Assembly (NCBI GenBank): GCA_045602925.1
Contig: JAZSCN010000040.1
Span: forward strand, 1-47,074
DNA: 47,074 nt
Reading direction: 5' to 3'
Source: UBA7477 sp045602925
GTDB lineage: Bacteria > Bacillota > Clostridia > Oscillospirales > Ruminococcaceae
In this document: positions 26,130 through 33,475 of the stretch, piece by piece
Layout: each line of letters begins with the position of its first letter
Position numbering within the stretch: the stretch's first letter is position 1
The notes under the pieces: generated by a model
Told to the model about the DNA's origin: nothing
The model's database searches: none
What the model saw: only the letters and a program-made list of their open reading frames with translations
Program-made: the position numbers and the translations under genes

Positions 26130-26168
26130 AATGGCTCTGAAGCTATCTTGGTTCAGAGCCATTATTTA
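26130..26168 (+). terminator. Intrinsic terminator
   Basis: A 12-bp stem (AATGGCTCTGAA/TTCAGAGCCATT) followed by ATTTATG. Confidence 0.8.
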
Positions 26169-26184
26169 TGTCGACATTATCTAC

Positions 26185-26213
26185 TTGATTTTTTGTGCTT
26201 GCTGTGTTATAAT
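26185..26213 (+). promoter_or_regulatory. SigA promoter of tRNA-Arg
   Basis: TTGATT (26185-26190), 17-bp spacer, TATAAT (26208-26213), 20 bp before the tRNA. Confidence 0.82.
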
Positions 26214-26233
26214 ATCAAAGTTGTAAAAAATAT

Positions 26234-26308
26234 GCTCCCTTAGTTAAATGGATATAATAAACCCCTCCTAAGGGTTAGTTACTGGTTCGATTCCAGTAGG
26301 GAGTGCCA
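26234..26308 (+). tRNA. tRNA-Arg (CCT)
   Basis: A 75-base cloverleaf. The acceptor GCTCCCT pairs with AGGGAGT, CCA is encoded, the T arm is CTGG-TTCGATT-CCAG, and the anticodon loop CTCCTAA between AACCC and GGGTT gives CCT (codon AGG). It has its own promoter and terminator. Its downstream side borders a small accessory cassette. Confidence 0.94.
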
Positions 26309-26342
26309 AAAAGCCGACAGCGATAAACTGTCGGCTTTTCGT
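26309..26342 (+). terminator. Terminator of tRNA-Arg
   Basis: AAAGCCGACAG pairs with CTGTCGGCTTT and is followed by TTCGTTTG. Confidence 0.88.
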
Positions 26343-26409
26343 TTGCATATTATATTTTGCCGCCGTTGGTTGATGGATACCCAAGCAAGAATCCACGACA
26401 ATCACAGAT

Positions 26410-26601
26410 TTATGAATTGTACTTTATAATAAGTTCCAAAACTTCTTTCGGCGTTGTGAAGACATCAATTGTGTCTCCGTCGCTGTCGAAAAATTCCACC
26501 TCAAAAAAGTTACCGTCATATTCATGAACAATGGTTCCGTCTGTTCCAACAGACAAGCCTTCAAATTCTTTGATAAGACGTACAACATCAAGTTCTTTCA
26601 T
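26410..26601 (-). CDS. DUF4926-like small protein
   Basis: A 63-residue acidic protein resembling DUF4926 (KELDVVRLIKEF, then a VGTDGTIVHEY segment, then FFEVEFFDSDGDT). In other bacteria such small beta proteins often lie among toxin-immunity genes, but no function is proven. It overlaps the upstream gene by four bases (ATGA), showing coupling. It is the last gene of a minus-strand cassette that faces tRNA-Arg. Confidence 0.75.
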   Translation of the reverse strand: MKELDVVRLIKEFEGLSVGTDGTIVHEYDGNFFEVEFFDSDGDTIDVFTTPKEVLELIIKYNS

Positions 26602-26921
26602 AGTGCTTTTAATCTCTCACTTTCCAAGTCTTCGATTACAAAGCTACCATCGTTGATCTCATTGAGACGGACAACAATTTTAGCGATAAGATCAAGCATT
26701 ATATCTTTTTCGGCCTTTTCTTTTTCGTGGTTGAACCAACACGGCATATCGTGCGAGTCGAATTCGTAATAAGCGCTAAAAAGATCCGAAGCTTGCTCAT
26801 TTAATTCCATCAATATTCTGTCGTCATGTATCAAGGGATATTTCCAAACAGAAATTCCGTCAGGATGATATACCCAAATGGGACCGTGAAGATACTCGTT
26901 CATTAACTTAATAGTATACAT
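26598..26921 (-). CDS. Small acidic immunity-like protein
   Basis: A 107-residue soluble, acidic protein (MYTIKLMNEYLHGPIWVY start). The start and the YYEFDSHDMPCWF segment recall small immunity-like proteins that begin IKLM and contain a YDATLNxDDP-like motif, but the match is distant. AAGGAGG lies seven bases before the ATG. It sits between a 41-codon gene and the DUF4926 gene, both on the same strand. Function is unassigned. Confidence 0.65.
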   Translation of the reverse strand: MYTIKLMNEYLHGPIWVYHPDGISVWKYPLIHDDRILMELNEQASDLFSAYYEFDSHDMPCWFNHEKEKAEKDIMLDLIAKIVVRLNEINDGSFVIEDLESERLKAL

Positions 26922-26935
26922 AAATGTTTTCCTCC

Positions 26936-27061
26936 TTAATATTCGATAGGGATTTGCAACAGATGTTCCTTATATAGTTCCCCATAATTTTTTATATCAC
27001 ATACGCCCTGTTCATCTTTCCCCACATAGAAGAAAAAAGGATGACCATCAAATATATTCAT
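26936..27061 (-). CDS. 41-residue hypothetical protein
   Basis: A short open frame with ATG at 27061, an AGGAGAT ribosome site upstream and a TAA at 26936-26938, right where the AAGGAGG of the next gene begins. The product starts MNIFDGHPFFFYVGK and ends in LLQIPIEY. No family is recognised. The tight packing with the next gene and a proper ribosome site argue that it is translated; it could instead be the remnant of a larger gene. Confidence 0.45.
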   Translation of the reverse strand: MNIFDGHPFFFYVGKDEQGVCDIKNYGELYKEHLLQIPIEY

Positions 27062-27099
27062 TATTTACATCTCCTCTCGTTTGAGAATTTTAAAGTGTG

Positions 27100-27234
27100 T
27101 TAATGCATACTTAAGTATTCGTGTGCACCCTCTACATCAATGCTTGTGACAATAGCACGAAGCTTGCATTTTCCAATACGAAATTCACAATCAGCCAAGC
27201 AGTACGAAGTATCGGAATCATACTCTAAAACAAA
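27100..27234 (-). pseudogene. C-terminal gene remnant
   Basis: A frame of 44 codons ending at TAA (27102-27100), without a plausible start: it opens at the T run of the asnA terminator (about 27234) and is blocked by a stop just upstream. The peptide (FVLEYDSDTSYCLADC start, GAHEYLSMH end) reads like real protein. It looks like the 3' end of an immunity-like gene left when the cassette was joined to the asnA terminator. Confidence 0.5.
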
Positions 27235-27309
27235 AAACCGAAAGCATTAGTCGGGTGGCGGTAAAGAAGTATTTCTTTGCTACTACCCGGTTTTCTCGCC
27301 TTCGGTTTT
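27232..27309 (-). terminator. Large structured terminator of asnS-asnA
   Basis: On the minus strand the outer stem ACCGAA/TTTCGGT, middle stem CCGGGT/ACCCG and inner AAAGAA/TTCTTT form a branched hairpin of about 70 bases followed by six T residues. Confidence 0.75.
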
Positions 27310-27314
27310 GCTTT

Positions 27315-28325
27315 TTATAATAGAGTTATGCCCTTATCAGCACACTCTGTCATCATTTCGCTAGGCCAAATTGAAACTTGCACCTCACCGATGTGTGCTT
27401 TTTCAAGAAGCAGCATGCAAAGTCTGGATTGGCCGATACCACCACCAATTGTAAGCGGAAGTGTGCCATCCAAAATTTTGCTGTGGTACTCAAACTTGCT
27501 TCTGTCGGTAGCATCGCACTGCTCGAGCTGTGACTTCAAGGAGTCAGAATCAACTCTAATACCCATTGAAGAAATCTCAAGTGCATTGTCGAGTACATCG
27601 TTCCATAGCATAAGGTCACCGTTGAGCGACCAGTCATCATAGTCAGGAGCTCTGCCATCATGCTTTTCGCCGTTGCTAAGCTTGCCACCAATCTGCATAA
27701 TGAAAACAGTCTTGTGTTCTTTTGTTATAAGCCTTTCTCTTTCTTTAGCAGGAAGGTTAGGGTACATATCGTAAAGCTCTTGCGATGTAATAAAGTATGG
27801 TGTGTCGCAAATGCTACCTGTTAACTGATGATATCTAAGGTTAATCTTTCTCTTAGCATAGGCAATAGCCTTAACTATAGCTGTAACAGTTTGCTTTAGA
27901 TATTCAATAGTCCTGTCTTCACGACTTATAACCTTTTCCCAATCCCATTGGTCAACGAATATAGAGTGGATGTTGTCAGTATCATCATCACGTCTTATAG
28001 CATTCATATCGGTGTAAATGCCTTCGCCCTCGTTGTAGTGGTATCTGTAAAGAGCCATTCTCTTCCACTTTGCAAGCGACTGAACGATTTCAGCCTCGTG
28101 GTCAATTTCCTTTATAGAAAATTCAACCTTTCTCTCAACACCGTTTAAGTCGTCGTTGATACCGCTTCCCTTAGCAACAAGCAGTGGAGCAGTAACTCTG
28201 TCAAGAGTAAGTGCAAATGAAAGTACCTGCTGAAAAAGGTCCTTGATATATTTGATTGCATGTTGTGTCTCTCTTAATGTAAGAGCAGACTTGTAGCCTT
28301 CGGGAATCTGTAAGGTCTTTGACAT
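27315..28325 (-). CDS. asnA: Aspartate-ammonia ligase AsnA
   Basis: A 336-residue ammonia-dependent asparagine synthetase, related to class II tRNA synthetases. Recognisable segments include VAKGSGINDDLNG, the SIFVDQWDWEKVI segment and the C-terminal GGGIGQSRLCMLLL motif that binds ATP. The length is typical (about 330). It starts 44 bp after asnS on the same strand without its own promoter or terminator in between, so the T-box in front of asnS should regulate it too. Confidence 0.96.
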   Translation of the reverse strand: MSKTLQIPEGYKSALTLRETQHAIKYIKDLFQQVLSFALTLDRVTAPLLVAKGSGINDDLNGVERKVEFSIKEIDHEAEIVQSLAKWKRMALYRYHYNEGEGIYTDMNAIRRDDDTDNIHSIFVDQWDWEKVISREDRTIEYLKQTVTAIVKAIAYAKRKINLRYHQLTGSICDTPYFITSQELYDMYPNLPAKERERLITKEHKTVFIMQIGGKLSNGEKHDGRAPDYDDWSLNGDLMLWNDVLDNALEISSMGIRVDSDSLKSQLEQCDATDRSKFEYHSKILDGTLPLTIGGGIGQSRLCMLLLEKAHIGEVQVSIWPSEMMTECADKGITLL

Positions 28326-28369
28326 ACAAGGTCATCCTTTCTGTGAGTTTTTGTGGGCAGTTGGATATA

Positions 28370-29743
28370 TTATCTTATGCTACCAACTGTTCTAGGGTAG
28401 AGAATAACATCTCTGATGTTTGAAACGCCTGTAACGTACATAATAAGTCTTTCAAAACCAAGTCCGAATCCACCGTGTGGAACTGAGCCGTACTTTCTAA
28501 GGTCTAAGTAGTCTGTGTAAAGGTCAAGGTTCATTCCTCTTTCTTCCATTGCAGCTATAAGCTTGTCATAGTCAGCCTCTCTCTCACTACCTCCGATGAT
28601 TTCGCCAACACCCGGTACAAGAAGGTCAACAGCAGCAACGGTCTTACCGTCAGCATTCTGCTTCATATAGAATGACTTGATTTCCTTTGGATAGTCAGTA
28701 ACAAATACAGCCTTCTTGAATACCTTTTCAGAGATGTATCTCTCATGCTCTGTCTGAAGGTCACAGCCCCATTCTACAGGGTACTGGAAGTTCTCGCCCG
28801 AGTTCTTGAGAAGCTCTATTGCCTCTGTGTAGGTAACAGTAGCAAAGTCGTGTGAGATAAGGTCCTCAAGTCTTGCAATAAGTCCCTTTTCAAAGTGTGC
28901 ATCAAAGAACTTCATTTCATTAGGGCAGGATTCAAGAACAGTCTTAATAACTGTCTTTATCATATCCTCAGCAATTTCAATTACGTCAGGAAGCTCAGCA
29001 AAAGCAACTTCAGGCTCAATGTGCCAGAACTCTGCTAGGTGCTTTGGTGTGTTGGAATTTTCTGCTCTAAAGCTTGGACCAAAAGTATAAATCTTGCCCA
29101 TTGCCATTGCAGCAACCTCGCCCTCGAGCTGTCCGGAAACTGAAAGTCCGGCCTTCTTGCCGAAGAAGTCGTCTGCGCAGTATTCAGCCTCATTCTTGTA
29201 CTTGTCTGTGTAGCCGATTGTTGTAACCTGGAACATTTCGCCGGCACCTTCACAGTCACTACCTGTGATGAGTGGTGTGTTAATGTATACGTAGTTGTTG
29301 CTCTGGAAGTAGTTGTGAATAGCAGCAGCCATTACCGAGCGAATTCTCAGTACAGCGTTGAAGGTGTTTGTTCTGCCTCTGAGATGTGGCATTGTTCTTA
29401 AGAATTCGAGAGTATGTCCCTTCTTCTGTAATGGGTAATCAGTAGGGCAGTCACCGAGAATTACAATATCAGAAGGTGTAACACCGATTTCAACAGTACC
29501 ATTTCTGCCTTCTACTACCTTGCCACAAACCTTGACAGATGTACCAACTCTTGGTTCCTTGTAATCTGCATTATCAGCCTTGTCTACTACAATCTGAATA
29601 TGCTTTAAAGTTGTACCGTCATTAAGCTCAATAAAAGCAACATTTTTTGAATTTCTTGCAGTTCTTACCCAACCGCATACAGTAACCTCGTTACCGATAA
29701 GCTGAGCGTTTTCGAATACCTCTCTGATGTCTGTGTGCTTCAT
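28370..29743 (-). CDS. asnS: Asparaginyl-tRNA synthetase
   Basis: A 457-residue class IIb synthetase with an N-terminal OB-fold anticodon domain (about 1-105; VCGWVRTARNSKNVAF) and a catalytic domain ending in the motif 3 segment GFGLGFERL. The ATG at 29743 follows AAAGGA; the longer open frame to 29863 reads through the T-box terminator and is rejected. Expression is set by the Asn-specific T-box upstream. Confidence 0.96.
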   Translation of the reverse strand: MKHTDIREVFENAQLIGNEVTVCGWVRTARNSKNVAFIELNDGTTLKHIQIVVDKADNADYKEPRVGTSVKVCGKVVEGRNGTVEIGVTPSDIVILGDCPTDYPLQKKGHTLEFLRTMPHLRGRTNTFNAVLRIRSVMAAAIHNYFQSNNYVYINTPLITGSDCEGAGEMFQVTTIGYTDKYKNEAEYCADDFFGKKAGLSVSGQLEGEVAAMAMGKIYTFGPSFRAENSNTPKHLAEFWHIEPEVAFAELPDVIEIAEDMIKTVIKTVLESCPNEMKFFDAHFEKGLIARLEDLISHDFATVTYTEAIELLKNSGENFQYPVEWGCDLQTEHERYISEKVFKKAVFVTDYPKEIKSFYMKQNADGKTVAAVDLLVPGVGEIIGGSEREADYDKLIAAMEERGMNLDLYTDYLDLRKYGSVPHGGFGLGFERLIMYVTGVSNIRDVILYPRTVGSIR

Positions 29744-29775
29744 AATATCATTTCCTTTCAAAATGTTTTTTGCAA

Positions 29776-30035
29776 ATAAAAAAACTCCAGTCCCATAAAA
29801 TAGGACGGAGTCAATACTATCCGTGGTGCCACCTACATTACCGTATAAAACGGTCACTCTCACACTCTTATATAGTGCTTCCTGTTTAACGCACAGCTAC
29901 GACGCACCTACTGATTGCAACGCAACGTTCAGCTTGCTGCTCGGGAGTGTTATTCGCAAGGTCTCTGCTGTATGGTTTTCACTATCCCATACTCACTTTG
30001 AGTGAGCCACCATGTTACTTCTCTCCGTCTTTGCA
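29776..30035 (-). promoter_or_regulatory. T-box riboswitch, asparagine-specific
   Basis: The minus strand carries a full T-box leader. The T-box antiterminator sequence AGGTGGCACCACGG is at 29834-29821; its TGGC can pair with the GCCA end of tRNA-Asn. The stem I specifier loop GAATAACA places codon AAC (Asn) at 29951-29949. The intrinsic terminator (ACTCCGTCC...GGACTGGAGT plus seven T) is at 29812-29779. Uncharged tRNA-Asn would allow read-through into asnS and asnA. Confidence 0.93.
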
Positions 30036-30062
30036 TTTAAAGGCTTATTAAAATACGAATTC

Positions 30063-30091
30063 ATTATATCACCCTTTTTTCTATATGTCAA
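30063..30091 (-). promoter_or_regulatory. SigA promoter of the T-box asnS-asnA operon
   Basis: Minus-strand TTGACA (30091-30086), 17-bp spacer, TATAAT (30068-30063); both consensus. Confidence 0.9.
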
Positions 30092-30139
30092 GTAAATTCT
30101 TAGCTTTTGTTTATATTATGTCTGTATCTTAAAATAAAT

Positions 30140-30171
30140 TGCGAGGGAAGCTGTGTCGTGCTTCCCTCGGT
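30140..30171 (-). terminator. Hairpin after the PadR operon
   Basis: CGAGGGAAGC pairs with GCTTCCCTCG around an eight-base loop; the tail GCAATTTATTTT is moderately T-rich. Confidence 0.7.
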
Positions 30172-30176
30172 TTGCG

Positions 30177-31241
30177 TTAGTATTCCTTTAGCTTTTCTTC
30201 AATGTAAGAAGGCATAGTTTTTTTCTTTTCAATGCATTCGTTTATAAGATTTTTTTCAATGGTAGTAAACTTAAGCTGTGTGCCGATGAAAAGCTTGTAT
30301 ATAAGGTATTCAAATACACCCATTATACCTAAGAGAAGTAGAGTGTCCAACACACCATCCTTGAGATTTGGTATTGCAAAAGCAACTATTAAAACTCCGA
30401 AAATAATCTTGTATAGAGTATCAAACTTCTCGTTAAAGCCTTGCTCTTTAATAAGCTTTGAAAGATACTCTTCTTCTGTAATCCTGCCTCTTTTGCTTAA
30501 TCGCTTGTAGCGAGCCTGCCAGCCTTCTAAAATAGCCTTTTCGAAGTCTTTGTTTGTGAGATTTTTGTAGTAGCTGTCCTTCATAATCTGCTTTGCCGGG
30601 TTCTTGATAGTGCCATATTTTTTGCGTCTGTAAATAACAAGTCCGATTAAGTAAACAAGCGTATAAGCCCCGGAAATTATTATAAGTATGTATGAAGGCA
30701 CCTCGATGCTCGGTGCAGGGACGTTTAGTGCAATTGCAAACAGCACAATGAATATAACTGCTGAGATCGAAAGATATACCCAGTCCGGAATTTTCTTGCC
30801 CTTAAAGCTAAGCGGCAGTATGATTTCAGCAACAATAAAGTTAAACATAACGCCACATAATATTCCTAAAGAATAAGGCGCAATGTCCGACGTTATCTTA
30901 GTAATATCCGATACCGAATCACTTGCCGATACTGTGCATATAACCTCGAACACACAAAGGAACAGCATGCATCTGAATAGCCATGTAAATATAGATAAAA
31001 AACGTTCCTTTAATGTGTAATCGGAAAAATAATCCTTGCAAAATCTCGCTATATCATTTCCGACTATTTTGTTTACAGGCTTAGAATCGTATTGTGCAGT
31101 GAGTAGAATTTCATATAGGTCACAAATCTTTTCCTGAGCAACTGAATCGGAAATGTTCTTTGATGTTATATATAGAATAACCTTAGATAACACTTCTCGA
31201 TAGTCGCCTTTAAGCTGGCTTTCTAATGTAGCATAGTTCAT
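30177..31241 (-). CDS. Membrane protein with N-terminal DUF1048-like domain
   Basis: A 354-residue integral membrane protein. The first 85 residues are a soluble helical region that resembles DUF1048-type domains (KDYFSDYTLKERF near 68-80), followed by about six membrane helices split by a soluble charged segment (about 205-270, NPAKQIMKDSYYKN). DUF1048/permease-prefix proteins are typically encoded with PadR regulators, as here: padR lies 12 bp upstream. Probably an effector or sensor regulated by PadR; substrate unknown. Confidence 0.72.
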   Translation of the reverse strand: MNYATLESQLKGDYREVLSKVILYITSKNISDSVAQEKICDLYEILLTAQYDSKPVNKIVGNDIARFCKDYFSDYTLKERFLSIFTWLFRCMLFLCVFEVICTVSASDSVSDITKITSDIAPYSLGILCGVMFNFIVAEIILPLSFKGKKIPDWVYLSISAVIFIVLFAIALNVPAPSIEVPSYILIIISGAYTLVYLIGLVIYRRKKYGTIKNPAKQIMKDSYYKNLTNKDFEKAILEGWQARYKRLSKRGRITEEEYLSKLIKEQGFNEKFDTLYKIIFGVLIVAFAIPNLKDGVLDTLLLLGIMGVFEYLIYKLFIGTQLKFTTIEKNLINECIEKKKTMPSYIEEKLKEY

Positions 31242-31253
31242 ATCTGTTCTCCT

Positions 31254-31571
31254 CTAATTAAATAATATCTTATTGGTAAGCTCGGTTATTGTCTTGTAGC
31301 GAGCCTTGAATTCTTCTAGCTTTTCTGTACCAAGTGGTGTGATGGAGTAGTATTTTCTGATGGGTCCAAGAGGGGATTTTGCTTTTCTGCAGGAAATCAG
31401 CCCGCCCTTGTCAAGCCTTGTGATAATAGGATATAACGTGCCCTCGCCAAGCTCTTCAAAGCCAAAGCATTCAAGCTCGTTTAATATCTCATACCCATAG
31501 GTCTCACCCTTGGAGATTATTCCTAGAACACACCCTTCAAGTATGCCTTTCATAAGCTGAGCATTATCCAT
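31254..31571 (-). CDS. PadR family transcriptional regulator
   Basis: A 105-residue winged-helix repressor: KGILEGCVLGIISKGETYGYE is the family start (written here as two parts, KGILEGCVLGII and SKGETYGYE), followed by GTLYPIITRLDKGGLI and the beta-wing segment. GAGGTGATT precedes the ATG. It heads a two-gene operon with a membrane protein. A near-perfect palindrome in the leader and a half-site in the promoter spacer suggest self-repression. Confidence 0.93.
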   Translation of the reverse strand: MDNAQLMKGILEGCVLGIISKGETYGYEILNELECFGFEELGEGTLYPIITRLDKGGLISCRKAKSPLGPIRKYYSITPLGTEKLEEFKARYKTITELTNKILFN

Positions 31572-31595
31572 ATAATCACCTCTTTGTGTCTGTTG

Positions 31596-31616
31596 CTACT
31601 TGGTATTCCAAAGTAG
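31596..31616. promoter_or_regulatory. Palindromic operator candidate for PadR
   Basis: CTACTT-N9-AAGTAG, a 21-bp inverted repeat just downstream of the -10 box. A second GCTACTTTG half-site lies at 31637-31645 inside the promoter spacer. Confidence 0.6.
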
Positions 31617-31625
31617 CTTGATATA

Positions 31626-31654
31626 AGTATAGCACAGCTACTTTGTATTGTCAA
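31626..31654 (-). promoter_or_regulatory. SigA promoter of the padR operon
   Basis: Minus-strand TTGACA (31654-31649), 17-bp spacer, TATACT (31631-31626). Confidence 0.85.
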
Positions 31655-31679
31655 GTACCTGTGCTATTATTTTTGATAT

Positions 31680-32777
31680 TTATTCTCCGTCAATATTTAT
31701 AATGACATATTCGCTGACGCAACCGGTTTTAAATGGAATAGCCCAGCCGGAAATTCCGGAGGTTACAATAAAGCTGGTGTTTTCACGTTCTTCTAGACCG
31801 TATGCATTGTCATTTGCACCAATCAAAACCCCAATGAAGCCGGCAGGGAAGATATGTCCGCCGTGTGTGTGACCGGACAATACAAGGTCAACTTTTGCTT
31901 CTTGTTCTGCATCATAATCGTTTGGCTGATGGTCCAAAACCATAGTGTATTTAGTGCTGTCTAGTCCTTCGACAAGCTCTGAAATTTCCTTTCTCGATTC
32001 ATCAGAACGGTCTTTTCTACCGATAACGTAAAAGCTATTATCTATAAGTACAGTCTCGTCTTCCAGTACCTTTATGCCGTTTGAGGTAAGAGCCTGCTTC
32101 AGTTCATCATCTGAGAATTCTATGGAGCGAGAATAGCCTCTGTCATGATTGCCAAAAACATAGTATACACCGTATTTTGCCTTAAATTCACCAAGAGCTT
32201 CGCAAGCAGCTAGCATATCCGATTTACTGGAATCATCGTCTACAAGGTCACCTATAACAAAAAGAATATCCGGGTTTTGCTTTTGAATGTTGTGTAGCTC
32301 TTCACTGAAGCTATCTCCATCAAGAGTAACACCAAGATGAGAGTCCGCAAGCAATGCTACTTTTATATCACCGGTTTTCTTGTCAGTATTAATAGTGTAT
32401 TCGGTTTCTATAACATTGTGAGCGCACAACCAGCCGTATGTAAAGTAAGCTACTGTTAATACTATAACACCTACTGCGCGAGCTTCTGCCGGCAAGGACT
32501 TTTTTGAAAGTTTTTTTATAACAAAAGCAATAAGGTCGAAAAGTGCAGTAATTAGAATAATGTGTAAAATTATAACTATGGCCGTGAATGAACCAAATAT
32601 AAGTCCTAAGCATAAGCATAATAACAAAACCAAGGCTATTGAAGCCCCTAAACAAACCTTATTGTTTTTACTTGCGAGCTTATCAAATATTTTGAGCTTT
32701 TTTATTCTTGCAGCAAGGAAAAAAACACCTGCACCACATAGAATAAAAAGAATAAGCATCAGTGTTATCCAAAACAT
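31680..32777 (-). CDS. Membrane metallophosphoesterase
   Basis: A 365-residue protein with three or four membrane helices in the first 130 residues, then an extracytoplasmic-type calcineurin-like phosphoesterase domain. Motifs in order: LADSHLG, VIGDLVDD, FGNHDRG and LSGHTHGGH. It is a different subfamily from the gene at 21950, which has one helix. The ATG at 32777 follows GGAGG; a longer frame to 32876 overlaps the promoter. Substrate unknown. Confidence 0.85.
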   Translation of the reverse strand: MFWITLMLILFILCGAGVFFLAARIKKLKIFDKLASKNNKVCLGASIALVLLLCLCLGLIFGSFTAIVIILHIILITALFDLIAFVIKKLSKKSLPAEARAVGVIVLTVAYFTYGWLCAHNVIETEYTINTDKKTGDIKVALLADSHLGVTLDGDSFSEELHNIQKQNPDILFVIGDLVDDDSSKSDMLAACEALGEFKAKYGVYYVFGNHDRGYSRSIEFSDDELKQALTSNGIKVLEDETVLIDNSFYVIGRKDRSDESRKEISELVEGLDSTKYTMVLDHQPNDYDAEQEAKVDLVLSGHTHGGHIFPAGFIGVLIGANDNAYGLEERENTSFIVTSGISGWAIPFKTGCVSEYVIINIDGE

Positions 32778-32814
32778 TACTATCCCTCCTATATTACTTG
32801 TGGTTGTTGTTCTT

Positions 32815-32843
32815 AGTATACCATAATAAGTAAAAACAAGCAA
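32815..32843 (-). promoter_or_regulatory. Promoter of the metallophosphoesterase gene
   Basis: Minus-strand TTGCTT (32843-32838), 17-bp spacer, TATACT (32820-32815). Confidence 0.65.
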
Positions 32844-32870
32844 TAGTTCAATATTTATTGTCAAAATTAG

Positions 32871-32899
32871 TTGCAACCGGTAAGAAAATAAGTTATAAT
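32871..32899 (+). promoter_or_regulatory. SigA promoter of hpt-azgA
   Basis: TTGCAA (32871-32876), 17-bp spacer, TATAAT (32894-32899). No purine riboswitch was seen in the short leader. Confidence 0.8.
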
Positions 32900-32934
32900 T
32901 ATCTTGTGATTATAAATCGTGGGGGTACAGTGAA

Positions 32935-33474
32935 ATGTCATTTGACGATAGCAGAATCAAAAGGGTTATTATTTCAGAGAATGAAATTCAAAAGGCTGTA
33001 AAAGAAGCTGGTAAGAGAATAACAGAGAAGTATAAAGGCAAGCCACTTTTACTTATAAGTATATTAAAAGGCGCATTTGTGTTTATGTCTGATTTGAGTA
33101 GGGCAGTAGATATGCCTTGCGAAATCGCCTTTATGTGTGCAAAGAGCTATTATAACTCAACAATGTCTTCGGGTAATGTAACAATAACTATGGATGTTAC
33201 CCAGGATATCTCGAATTATCACGTAATTATTGTCGAGGATATAGTAGATACAGGCAGAACTTTGAGCGAAGTAGTAAAGATTTTAAAAACAAGAAATCCG
33301 CTTTCTCTCGAGGTCTTAACTTTGCTTGATAAACCCGACAGACGTGTCGTAGAATTTACCCCTGACGTGGCACTTTTTACAATTCCGGACTATTTTGTTG
33401 TAGGATACGGACTCGATTGTGGAGAAATGTTTAGAAACCTGCCATATATAGCTGAGTATAACGAGGAGGTATAA
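32935..33474 (+). CDS. hpt: Hypoxanthine phosphoribosyltransferase
   Basis: A 179-residue purine salvage enzyme that makes IMP or GMP from hypoxanthine or guanine and PRPP. The PRPP loop VIIVEDIVDTGRTL (about 100-113) and ISILKGAFVFMSDL are intact; the C-terminal FVVGYGLDCGE flanks the base site. The length is typical. The next gene, a purine permease, begins one base after the stop, and its GAGGAGGT ribosome site is inside hpt. Confidence 0.96.
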   Translation: MSFDDSRIKRVIISENEIQKAVKEAGKRITEKYKGKPLLLISILKGAFVFMSDLSRAVDMPCEIAFMCAKSYYNSTMSSGNVTITMDVTQDISNYHVIIVEDIVDTGRTLSEVVKILKTRNPLSLEVLTLLDKPDRRVVEFTPDVALFTIPDYFVVGYGLDCGEMFRNLPYIAEYNEEV

Positions 33475-33475
33475 A

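Noticed and set aside
26346..26409. Possible coding remnant between the tRNA-Arg terminator and the DUF4926 gene
   Set aside because: A short frame can be read on the minus strand but has no start and no recognisable similarity.
29744..29863. N-terminal extension of asnS
   Set aside because: The frame reads through the T-box antiterminator and terminator, which are non-coding.
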